From: Gammaproteobacteria bacterium
Lineage (GTDB): Bacteria; Pseudomonadota; Gammaproteobacteria; UBA7966
DNA length: 31,847 nucleotides
Assembly: GCA_003485715.1 (NCBI GenBank)
Contig: DNIF01000151.1
Location: forward strand, 4,260 to 36,106
Direction of reading: 5' to 3'
This document shows positions 1-10,500 of the stretch, piece after piece. The notes under the pieces were generated by a model. The model saw only the letters and a list, made by a program, of their open reading frames with translations. It did no database searches and was not told the DNA's origin. The position numbers were made by a program, and so were the translations under genes. Position 1 is the first letter of the stretch. Each line of letters opens with the position of its first letter.

Positions 1-144
1 CTCGCGCACCATCTCGAAGTCCGGCCACGGAGCGGGCACGCCAACCGTCTCGCGGTGCGCCTCCATCTGCCCGTGGTACTTGGCCAGCGCGGCACGCAGC
101 ACGGCCGCAGGGGCGGGCAGTTGACTCCGTCTGATCTTGCGCAT
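1..144 (-). CDS. Small phage protein, 5' part only (runs off the window)
   Basis: An ATG at 144 opens a frame of 48 codons that continues past the left edge, so only the N-terminal part is visible. The protein begins MRKIRRSQLPAPA and has a basic N-terminus followed by a mixed helical-looking stretch ending in a PWPDFEMVRE segment. It starts 10 nt after the stop of the tail-fibre gene on the same strand, so it is probably co-transcribed with it. Small genes directly after a collar-type fibre often encode fibre-assembly or tail-accessory proteins, but I do not recognise this one and no function is assigned. The start has only a weak Shine-Dalgarno sequence, so expression may depend on translation of the fibre gene. 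Confidence 0.6.
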   Translation of the reverse strand, partial: MRKIRRSQLPAPAAVLRAALAKYHGQMEAHRETVGVPAPWPDFEMVRE

Positions 145-154
145 GGCAGCCGGC

Positions 155-1522
155 CTAGGTCTTGATGATCTTGAGCACGACGGCCGAGGGCTGCATGTTG
201 TTGTGCGCCGCGCCGCCGCCAGCGCCGTGGATGGAGACCCCCGTGCCGACATGGCTCGTACCGAGCGCACCCGCCGACCCGTTGTTTTGGCTAATGCCGA
301 AAGTCAGCCCTATTGCGCCGGCGGTTACCGCAGTATGCGAATGCCCCGGGTCTGACACCCCGTGGCCGTGCCAAGGCATCTCTGCCACCGCAAGGACGTG
401 TGTCTCGGTGCCGCCCACGTTGCCCACGGCTGCCCCGGGTCCAGCGATGGCCGTGCCACCGCTGCCAACCGCAACGCGCCGGCGGAAATCAGGGACGTTG
501 AACGTGGTGGTGCCGTTGCCGGCGCCCCACACCGTCCCGATAGCAGCAAACAGGCGGGCGGTGGCCCCGGTTCGCGAGTAGGCCGCCCCGTCGCAGAGCA
601 GGTATCCGGACGGCGCCACGCCGCCTGCGAAGTCCAGGATGGTGCCGGACGGCACGCCCGCAGTGACGAACGACTCGAGATGGCATGTGGTGGGCGAGTC
701 CACCGTCACCCGATGCAGCCCGTTTGCGGCAATCTCGCCGCCCTGAAGCGCTGCCCCTGCCACGCGGATGGCGATGGGGGCCAGGCCGCTGATGGTGATG
801 GTCGCGGCCCCGGTGTTTGCTGCGGCGCCGGCGAAGAACACGAACTCCTGCCCAGGCTGGTAACTCGGGATGCCGGTTGCCGGCGTCAGCGTCAGTGCGT
901 TTGCCGCGCCGCCCGCCGTGCCGCCCCAATTGGTGGGGCCGGTGGCAGCCGCAGCGGCGCCCAGCGTGGCGCGGGCCTGCGTCGCGTCGACGTCGTCCAG
1001 CAGGGTGTTGATGAACGCGGACACGGGGCCGAGGCTTGCAGAAGTGCCGGCCGCAACGATGGGCGCGCCGCTGGCGTTGAACGCCAGAAACCGATTGGCG
1101 CGTGTAGCGGCTGGCGGCAGTTCGGCGCCGGCCGGCTCCGTGATGGGCAGCCGCAGGCCACGGTCCGCCGTGAGATTCAACTGCTGCGTCAGCACCACGG
1201 CCCGGTCAACAGCATCGTTGAGCGCGCTCGGCACCCAGGTGGCCGTGAACAGCGTCGGCTGCGTGAACGGCACCTGACTCTCGATCATCGCCGTCTGGCC
1301 GGTCGGCAGCGGCGCCACAAGCGTCACGGTCCCGCCAGAATCCGTCAGGGTAACGGTGTAGTCCTGGCCGAGCAGCGCGTTGGTGGTGACGCCAGTGGCC
1401 GTCACCGTGCGCGTGACCAGCAGGTCAGTCGGGGCGAACACCTTGAAGCCGAAGGGCAGCGCGGTCACCACGCCGTTGCCAACGAATGGCCCGGCAGACC
1501 TCGTCGTGGTTGTAACTGGCAC
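155..1522 (-). CDS. Tail fibre protein with C-terminal tail-collar domain
   Basis: This 455-residue protein is a probable receptor-contacting fibre of the tail. Residues 1-110 (starting MPVTTTTRSAG, then GNGVVTALPFGFKV and SALNDAVDRAV) resemble the virion-anchoring N-terminal domain of podovirus tail fibres. The middle is a low-complexity Ala/Gly/Thr-rich shaft. From about residue 290 there is a phage tail-collar domain: GTILDFAGG, then GYLLCDG, then TFNVPDFRRRVAVG. The tail end is rich in Gly and His (GHGVSDPGHSH). The start is GTG at 1522, with a GGAGG sequence 5 nt upstream. It lies 50 nt after the giant virion gene, and a TATAAT-type -10 sits in that gap. There is no C-type lectin ending and no repeat pair that would suggest a diversity-generating element. 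The family assignment is firm; the receptor role is inferred. Confidence 0.85.
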   Translation of the reverse strand: MPVTTTTRSAGPFVGNGVVTALPFGFKVFAPTDLLVTRTVTATGVTTNALLGQDYTVTLTDSGGTVTLVAPLPTGQTAMIESQVPFTQPTLFTATWVPSALNDAVDRAVVLTQQLNLTADRGLRLPITEPAGAELPPAATRANRFLAFNASGAPIVAAGTSASLGPVSAFINTLLDDVDATQARATLGAAAAATGPTNWGGTAGGAANALTLTPATGIPSYQPGQEFVFFAGAAANTGAATITISGLAPIAIRVAGAALQGGEIAANGLHRVTVDSPTTCHLESFVTAGVPSGTILDFAGGVAPSGYLLCDGAAYSRTGATARLFAAIGTVWGAGNGTTTFNVPDFRRRVAVGSGGTAIAGPGAAVGNVGGTETHVLAVAEMPWHGHGVSDPGHSHTAVTAGAIGLTFGISQNNGSAGALGTSHVGTGVSIHGAGGGAAHNNMQPSAVVLKIIKT

Positions 1523-1553
1523 GTCACCCTCCCCCTGCCGTATCGGCGCGCGG

Positions 1554-1583
1554 ATTATAGCCCGTCAGACTGTTACCGTTCGA
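1554..1583 (-). promoter_or_regulatory. Candidate sigma70-like promoter for the tail-fibre gene
   Basis: On the minus strand a perfect TATAAT -10 (1554-1559) lies 18 nt after TCGAAC (1578-1583), which matches 3 of 6 bases of the -35 consensus. It sits at the end of the giant gene, about 30 nt before the fibre GTG. In GC-rich DNA a perfect TATAAT is uncommon, and the intergenic position fits. The weak -35 makes this a candidate only. Confidence 0.35.
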
Positions 1584-4500
1584 CGCCGAACAGAATCGCC
1601 GCCGGGTTCACCGTCTCTTCCTCGACCATGGCCTCGATGCCGTTCCACGTGCGATTGATCTGCGCGGATGGCAGGCCGACGCCCGTGCCCAAGACGTTCA
1701 CCATCTTCTTGCGGAAAGCCGTGTCGAACTCGCCTTGCCCGGCCTGGTGCGCAACGCCGTACAGGTCTGACAGCAGCCGCTCGCCTGCCGTTCCCGCGTA
1801 GGCCCGCATGGGCGACTCCGCCCCGACCAGCGTCGCGCCAAGGTTTCCAAGGTCACGCACCAAGATCATAGTGCCCATCAGCATGCTGATGTGGTCGGCG
1901 GCCAGCTTGCGCGCCAGCATCCCCCAATCCTCTTCGTCCTCTCCGATGTCCGGCATCAGCACCTCCCTTAGGAAATGGGTCATGACAATCGGAATCGTGA
2001 ACAACAGCAGCCCATCCATGGCCTTCTCCATGCGCGACTTCTTGGAAGCCAAGGACGTGGCCGCCAGGTTGAAGACGGCGTTCATGTACGAGTAGAAGAC
2101 GGTGAAGAGCTTCATGTAGGGGCCGCCACGCTCGATGCCGGCCTGGTCCTTCAGCATCCCCGACCCTTGGGTGTCGATAACCGCCTGGTCAGCCAGCGCC
2201 ACCGCGCGCGCATCGTCGCTCCCCTCGGACAGGGCTCGCGCGTAGGCCGCATTCCACGTCGGCATGTCGACCAACTGCTGCACCTTCACGATCAGCAGAA
2301 ACGCGCCAGCCTGAAGCGCCCGCATCCCAGACGACCCGCCTTGGATGCGCCCGCGCAGCTCGTTCAGCTCAAGAAACTGAGTGCGCGACCGCAGTGCCAT
2401 GAACGAACTGCGCGCGTGCGTTTCGCGGGTGACCGTCACGGGCGCCCTCGCATACTGGGCTATGGCCGGCCCCATCCAGCGAGACCCAACACGCACGAGC
2501 GAATTGGACACGCCCGTGACCTGTATGGCGGCCGTCAGCAGGTTGTAGCCAAGCCCGGCAATCGAGACGTTCCGCCGCAGCCACGTCGCGGACTCCTCGT
2601 TGTGGGCCGTGGGCTCGCCGGCAGCGATGTCGGTTTTCCAGCGCTTCAACTCCGTCGCCATCTCCGGGCCGTAGTGCTGGCGGATGGCCTGCTGGATCTT
2701 GTCGGCTCGCATCAGCCGGTTCACGTCAATCAGCCACTCGTGCCAGCTCAGGTCGTGGATAACCTCGTTCAGCCCCTGGAACAGACCGTCAAACGTCAGC
2801 AGAAGCGGGCGGCCCATCACCACCTTCACGCGCGACTTCGTGAAGCTACGGCGCGTCGTGTCGGACGTGTAGGCGCCGCGCATCATGGCCCGCGCTTCGT
2901 CTGCGTCCACCAACTCCTCGGCGCGCGCACTGGCGGCCGGGTCGTACTTGATGGGGTAGTACCCGCCGCGCATCGACACGACCTCACCATCACTGGACGT
3001 GACCTCGAACGGCACGGCCGGCACCCACTCAGGTTCCTTGCCGTAGACGCGCTTCTCCTTGGCCGCGATCAGGGGGCGGTAGGACTCGAACAAGTCCCAC
3101 ACTTGCTGCACGGCCCTCAATTCCGCGGCTGTCAGCGACTCCAGCACAGGCTGGATGGCGTCGCGTGTCCAGTTCTCCCCTCCCAGCAGCCGCTGCATGT
3201 TGCCTTCGTTGCCAGTGTTCAAGGCGATAGCCAGTCGCTCGCCACGATTCAGCGGCCGCGCGATGCCGGCAAAGGACATGCGGCCACCACCAAAGGCCCC
3301 GCCAGCGAACAAGGGAGCCAAGATGGCCGAGGCACGCACCGTCGCATCTGCCCGCATCTGCACTTCTTGGTCGCCGGCAGCGTTGGCCGTGCGGGTGATG
3401 TACTCCCAGAACGGGCCGCCGTCCTTGCCGCCGTCCAAAATCCTGCCAATGGCAGCGGCCTTGTAGTGACTGGTGACGAACCGGCGAAGGCCTGCCATCA
3501 CTTGGCCCACCCAAGTTGTGGCCGTTCGCGGCGTGATGGTGCGCATTGAATTGGCCACGATGCTGTCGGCAATCAGGTCGCGCACCGCCTCGAACTCGCG
3601 CTTGTCACGCGACGTGAGCAACCTCTTCTTGAGCCTGCCGAGGTGCTCAATGGCACGCACCGCGTCCACCAAGCCGCGAAACTCCTCGACCGTCATCTCT
3701 TTGTAGTTCACGGTCCGGGCGTCATCGGCCAGCGCCGGGTCAATCTCCGGGACAAGCCCGACCTCTTCCTGAGAGTCAAGCCATTCACGCAAGGACGCGC
3801 GGCGGTCCAACGTGCGCAGCGAGCGCTCCTTCAACTCGTGCCGCTCGAGAAGCGCCTCAATCTGGTCAACGTACTCCGGCGGCAGCCGCCGGCGCGCGCC
3901 AGGCTTGGCAAAGCGACGCATGTACGCAACGCCGCGCTCGACCTCGCGCAGCGCGCGATACGCCTCACGCGTCGCGTACGTGTGCACGGCCTGCGTCCGC
4001 TTCTCGGCGGCAGCGCGCTCGACATCTGCCGCGCGGAACGCCCGCTCTGCCTCGATGCCTGCGCGCGCTGCCGTGCCGGCGTACTGCGCTGGGCGAAGGT
4101 TGCGAATGCGCAAGCGCGCCACCATGGCCGCTGCAAACTGGCGCGCGGCATCCGGCACGATACTGCGGCGGCGACCACCGGCACCTTCCGCACGACCGCC
4201 GGCCGCCATCCTCGCCAGCGCGTTTGCCTCGGCCGTGACGAACCGCGCGCGCGCCTCGCCGTGGACCGCCTCATCCGCCGCTCGCTCGATGGCCTCCGGC
4301 GTGGCAAGCTCGGCGTGCTGCTCAAACATGGCAGCGTCTGTCGCCGCCTCTATTGCCGCGCGCGGCGGCGGCGCCGCAACAAGCGCCGCAATCAGCTCGT
4401 CGCCCGTCTCGAAGCCGAACAGGTTGGCCACCAACTCAGGATGCACACCATCCGCCCCGGTCATGCGCTTGGCGCGCAGCGCGTCGATGGCCTCGTGCGA

Positions 4501-7500
4501 CACGCCCATGTCGCGCATGGCGGCGATGGACAGCCTGGCGGTGTCCACCATCTCAGGCGCAATCACGGTGCCAGGCTCTGCGTCCGGCAACAGCACCCGC
4601 GCATCGACGGTCACCGAGTACTGCGGAGTGCCGCGCAGTTGGGCATCGAACGCGTTCTCGAACACGCGCAGCGCCTCGCGGCGGCCGCCAGCCAGGTCAG
4701 CCGCGCCCACGCCCAAGTAGCCGTAGCCCGCTAGGCTTTCAGCCATACCGTCGATGGACTTGCCGCCCACCCGACGCAGCACATGCAGCCCGAACAGCGG
4801 CATGGGGACCCTAGTCGTAGGGTCCAGGTCCCACTCGGCCTCGACCTCAGCGCGGTCTAGCCCGCCCAGCTTGGCGATCGCGACGAAGAGCGAGTCGACC
4901 GTCGGGTCGACCGCCCCAGGCTTCGGCTTCGGCCTTTCTTCTGCCGCCAGCGCCGCCTTGTACTCATCCGACAAGGCGCCAGTCAGAAACTGCCATGCCC
5001 GATAAACCGGCTGCGACAAGACCTCGTTGCGGGCGCCTGCGCGGGCCTGGCGCCGCAGCTCCCGTGACGCCGTCTGCAAGCGACTCAGCTCGCGGGCGCG
5101 CGCATTCCGCAGCCACTGCATGTCGCGCAAGCCGCGCGTCTGCAGCTCGTCACGGGCCGCCCCGACCTCGGCAGCCCCCAAGCGCTGCAACTCCTCGAAC
5201 TCCTCCGGAGTCATCTGGCCCGCTTCGGGCGAGGCGAAGATGGGCATCATCGACCGGGCGCGGCGCGCCATCTCGATCTGCGCGTCCGTGGCCAGCAGGC
5301 GGTCCATGACGCCGCGCACCTCGTCGTTGAGCTTGCCGGCCTGCGGGTTGATGCGGAGGAAGTTCTTCAGCGACTGGTAGACGCCGAGCAGCCAAGCGCG
5401 GAAGGACTGGAACACGCCCTGCAACTCGATCGAGGGCGCCTCGCCACGGAACAGGTAGGCCTCGAAGCTCTCGGCAAAGCGCTCGTGATAGGCGCGCTTC
5501 TCTTCGAACGACAGCGCCAGCCATGTCGGCATGCCCTGCACGCCAAACCAATCATGCAGCCGCCGCACGTCGTCGATGATGCCCTGCTCGCCCGGGGTGA
5601 CGGCGCCGCCACGGTTGCCGATCTCGGCGGCGATGACCATCAGGTTCTCGAGGAAGAAGTGGCCGGACTCGTGCAGATAGGTGCTGAGGTCGGCGTTCCT
5701 GAGAAGGCGGATCGTGTTCGTGCGCGGGTTGAAGGACCCGCGTGCCCCCTCCCCTTGGGCTAGCTCTTGGTCCCCTGCTTCGAAAGGCTCCTCTCCGAGA
5801 GGAACCTCTCCCTCAAGGTCGTCCTGATCTGCTGCATCTGGGTCGGGGTCGTACTCAAGAAGATCGGCGGCAGTTCCTGCTTGGAATCGCTCGACGACTC
5901 GGTCTGCCGCTTCTCTGTAGCTGATGTCTGCCGTTTGTCGCGCACCGAGACCCCCATAAAGCCGCTTCTCGTAGTACCACAAAATCGCCTGAATGTCGGC
6001 GATGGTAAGGGGGTGCCCCCTGCGGGCCAGGTTGCGGCGCGCCTGCGCCGTGGCGGCCAGCATGAAGGTTCGGTCGCGTGCGCCGAAAGCCACGTCTTCG
6101 ATCTTCTCGAAGGCGTCCTTGTAGATGGTGTTCGCGGCGCGCTCAACCGCATGGTCATGCAGCAACTGGTCAACCGTGTAGTCGCCCGGCAACTTGCCCA
6201 GCGACTCCAGCGTGCGCGCGGCTTTTCTGGCGTCGGTGCGCGCCTTGGTCCTAGAGCCCCCCCTCAGGCGTGGGTTCAGCCCCGCGTCAACAATCGCCTG
6301 CTGCTCGGCGCGCAGCCGCTCAAGCGCAGCGCGCAAGGCCCCAGGCTCGCGAAGCGCGTCAATCTCCGCCATCCACTCGGCGGCCTCGCCTTTCTTCGAT
6401 GGCTCACTACGCCCAAGCAGCAACGCCGCCACCGTGCGGAAGCCCCTGTGGTCAAGGGCTTCGCGAGGCTCGACGACCGCCGACAACACTTGGTCGTCGG
6501 ACATCTCCGGCTGACCTATCAAAGTGGCGAACGACCGAAGCGACTTCGCCGTGGCCGACGTCAGAAGGGTGCCCCGGTAGCGGTTGAAAGAACGCGACCA
6601 CCAGCGGTCCATCGTCAGATAGCCATGCGCGCCCATCAGATTGGCGTAGAACGCGCCGAGCTTCGGGCCGAACTCCACGGCGGCCATCGGGAGCTTGATA
6701 TGGACTTGATAGGCCGGGTTGAATGTCCTGCCGATCTGCGCGGCGATCTCCTTCAGCTCGCCGATCGGCCGCTCTTGCATCAGGTACTCGTGCATCTCCA
6801 CCGCCCCCATGGTGTCATGCAACTGCTGCAGGACCTGGAGGTTGTTGTTGATGATGGCCTGACGGATATGCCCTCGGCTGCTCGTGAACCTGCCGGCCGT
6901 CTCGCCCCCTTCTCGAAAGCGCCCGTAGATGTCGAGCGCCTGCGCGAAGTTCGGCATGACCTTCTGCCCGTCGCTCGTGATGGCGATGAGGGCGGTCATC
7001 AGGTTGCGGGCCGTCCGGTCGGTCAGCAGCTCCGGGTACAGCCCACCCATCAGGTCAAGGGCCGCCTGGTACTGCACTGAATACCAGCCCACCCCGGAGT
7101 CCTCCGGGTTCTGCATCTCGAAGGCGACTTCTTCCGTCATCCACTTCGCGATTCGCGACAGCGCATCCTTGCCGTGGTCATCGGGCTCGATGCTTCCGTG
7201 CTTGGCTCGCTGCCTGGCCTGAAGCGCTGCAGCGACGTCGCGCGTCGAATGCTTCTTTTTGGGGTCAAGGCCGTACCGACGAAGCGTCTCGGTGCCTCGC
7301 CGCAGCGCGGTGGCCTGAAACAGCACGTCGCCGCGCTCTTCGGCCAGCGCCGCCGCGAACTCCCGCACGGCCTGGGTGCGCTGGCCCGGCCCGTCGTACT
7401 CCACGAACGGTAGGCCCGCGCGCTCGAGCAGCTCGCGCACTGCCGGGCTCGCGTCCTTCGGGATGACCGCGCCGGCAAACTCTTCAAGCCCCACCGCGCG

Positions 7501-10500
7501 AGGAATCTTGGCCTCGAAATACCCCGTCGGCAGGTTGGCGAGCTTGAGCAGAAACTCCGTGAGGAGGGTGGCGGTTTCTTCGCTGATGCGGTGCCCGTAG
7601 GCGAGCGCCGCCTGTTGCGCGCCGAGGCTGATGGCGTCTTCCAAGATCGCCATGGCGGTGTTTGGAGAAATCTGCGGGTCGATGGCGCGCGCAACGGCAG
7701 CAAACTCGCTGTAGGCCTCTTCCTGCACCTGCGCCATTTGCTCTGCTGGCACAATGCGGTCGCGCGCGCCACGCATTTCTGTGATGCTGCGGAACTGATG
7801 GGCCACCCTGGACCGCAGCGCCCCGACTCCGCGCACCGGCCCCTCGCCGGCACGAACTGGCTGCCGGCGCAGCAGCCGCACGACGTTGTCCAACGTGTGC
7901 GGGACGTAGCGCTGACGGCCGGTTGCCGTGGTTCCGACGGGGATCCGCTCACCCACCGCCATGTCGGCCACGAAGCGCTCGGCGGCGCTGGCCAGTTCGG
8001 CCCCTAGGCCGAGGCCCTCCACCTGCTGCCGCAGCGCCTGCCGGGTTGCCGGTGCGTCCACCTCGCCGGCAGTGCGCGCGCCACGCCGATGGTCCTCAAC
8101 CTCTCTGGCCGCCTGCCGGACGACGGGCGAGGCGGCCCCGGTGCCGGGCTGGCGCGCACGCAAGGACTCAATCCTTGCGTCGAGCGCATCCTCTCTGCCC
8201 TCATAGGCCAGCAGCATGACTTGCCGATAGGCGTCCCACGCGGCCTGCTCGAAGGCGGGGTCGTTCCGCAACTCCAGAACATCGACACCGCTATCCGCAA
8301 AGGCCTGCAGCGCCGGCGCCAACTCAGCAGGCGCGACGCGCTGCACATCTGGCTCAACGCCTTGCTGTGAGAGAAACCACCACAGGAAAGGCGCCTGGCT
8401 AGCCAAGGCGTCCGGGCCATCTCGCGACACCTGACGCCAATCGATAGCGCGCTGGTCGACGGCGCCCATTGCCTCCGCCAGGAGTTCTTCGGCGCGGCCG
8501 GCAGCCTCCGCCGGAATCTCAAGCTCGACGTCCGGGTAACGCGGCGAGTAGACGTCCGCGTCGAACACCCTCGCCCCGGCGCGGGGGTCAACCATCCCTC
8601 GCGGCGCCAGCAGCGTGACCTCGCCAAAGGTGTCGAGCGGCAAGTCTGCTGTCGACACGGCCACCGAAGGCATGGCCAGGCCGCCCATGCGGCCAGCGAA
8701 CAGCAGGCTCTCAGCCGAGAGGTTGTGCACGGCCATCATCCGCAGGGCGCGCTCCTGCGCCATCACGTCGCCATCTTCCAGGCCAGCGCCGCGCACCAGT
8801 TGCGGGTATTGCTCGAAAACCTCCTGCGGCGTCTTGCCGAGGCGGGCGGCCATCGTGCCGTAGAAGTGCGAGGTGAGGGTCGCGTACGCGCGCGCCACGG
8901 CTGGCCGCAGCCCAGCTTGGACGAGCATCTCCTCGACCTGCGACTGAACGGACTCCATCGATTCGCGGAAGGGCGCCTCCTGCGCCTCGTCCTGAATGGC
9001 CCGCGACACCTCGCGCAACAGCTCTTCCTGCGCCTGCTGCAGGAACACCTCGCTCTCTGCCACGGACATGCCGTCGGGCTCGACGCGCGCATGACGCAGC
9101 AGGGCCGCGTCGATAGGCGTGCCTGCCAAGTGGGCGGCGTAGTCGGCCAGCGGAATGTGCACCGCGCCGCCCGTGGCGGCTGCCGTCGGCAACTGCTCGG
9201 CCACGGCCGGCAACTGCGCCGCCAGCTCATTGGCCAGGCCCGCCTGCATCAGCGCCTGCGCATCGATATAGAACCCATCGACCGCCGTGCCGTCATCCGT
9301 TAGCCCCTGAACGAAGGCATGGAACCCGGACGTGTCCCTCGCCCGTACACGGGTGGCGGCGGCCAGCTCGCTGAAGCGCTGCAACTGCGCCCCGCGCGTC
9401 GCCGCGCGCTCGGCATGATCGCGCGCGGCAATCCAGCTCATCGGGACGTCGACGGCTGCGGTCGGCAATTCGCCGAGCATCTCCATGATTACCGCGCCCG
9501 GGGAGTACTTGCCCACGCCAGGGGCGAACTCGTCGACCATGACCTGGGCGCCCAGCTCGCCGGCGCCACCCGCTCCAGTCTGCAAGGCAAACTCGCCCGC
9601 CACACGCGGGGCAATGCTCACGGCATCGCGCGTGGCCCCGGCCAGCAGCTTGCCGGCAAGCCCCGCCGAAAGCCCGTCGAAGGCCGCGATGGGGATGCCG
9701 CGCAGCACGGCATGGTCGCGCGCGCGGCCCATGACCAGCGGGTTTGCCAGCGCGTCGCGCAGCTCGCTGACGTTGGCGACGTTCACGCCCTGCTCGGCCA
9801 GCACGTCCTGCAGAGTCGCGCCGTACTCCGTCGCAAACGCGCCGATGAATCCCCCTGCGGCACGGCCCGCTAAACCCAGCGGGGCCATCAGAAGCTGACC
9901 AATGAGCGCTGGCGCCGTGGCAGCCAAGGACTGCACGGTGCTCTCCCAGGCTGCGCGAGGGTGGCGCGCGACCGCAGCCATCACCCCCGTATAGGTAGGG
10001 GCATCCATGATGGCCTGCAGCCCGGCGGCCACGTCAGGGCTCATCGGCCAGCGCCGGCTAACGCGCTCCTGCTCGGCCATGCGAGCGGCCTGCGCCGCTT
10101 CGGCATCCGCCCCACGCGCGCGCGTCAGTCCGAAGTCGCGGAGCAACAGGGTCAAGTTCTGCTCGGCCTCGGCGAATCCGCGTCGCGCCGCGTCCAGCGT
10201 GCCCCCAAGAAGGCCCGGGTCGATGGCCCGCATCTCGCCCGTGACGTGGTCTTCCAGGGCGCCCAGGTTGCCGACATCATCCCGGGCAATGGCCGCGCGG
10301 TCCGGGGCCGCCATGAACTCGGTCGTGCGCGGGCGGTTGCGCATCTGCTCCAGCGCCTGGCTGCTCTCCTGGCGCCTGCGCAAGGCGTCCGATTGCGTGC
10401 GCGCCGCACCGAGCGGCACGCCCGTTTCGCGACTGATGCGCTGCAGCTCGGCCTCGGCGTCCGGCGTTCCTTGGGCCGTCGCGAGGTTGATGCGCACCGC

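Noticed and set aside
155..1522. Diversity-generating retroelement, as in BPP-1
   Set aside because: I saw no reverse transcriptase, no near-identical template/variable repeat pair and no lectin-type C-terminus on the fibre. One could still lie outside the window.
5767..7080. Long plus-strand open frames opposite the giant gene (also 10815-13073 and 362-1801)
   Set aside because: They are Arg/His-rich shadows expected opposite GC-rich coding sequence and lack ribosome sites and family features.
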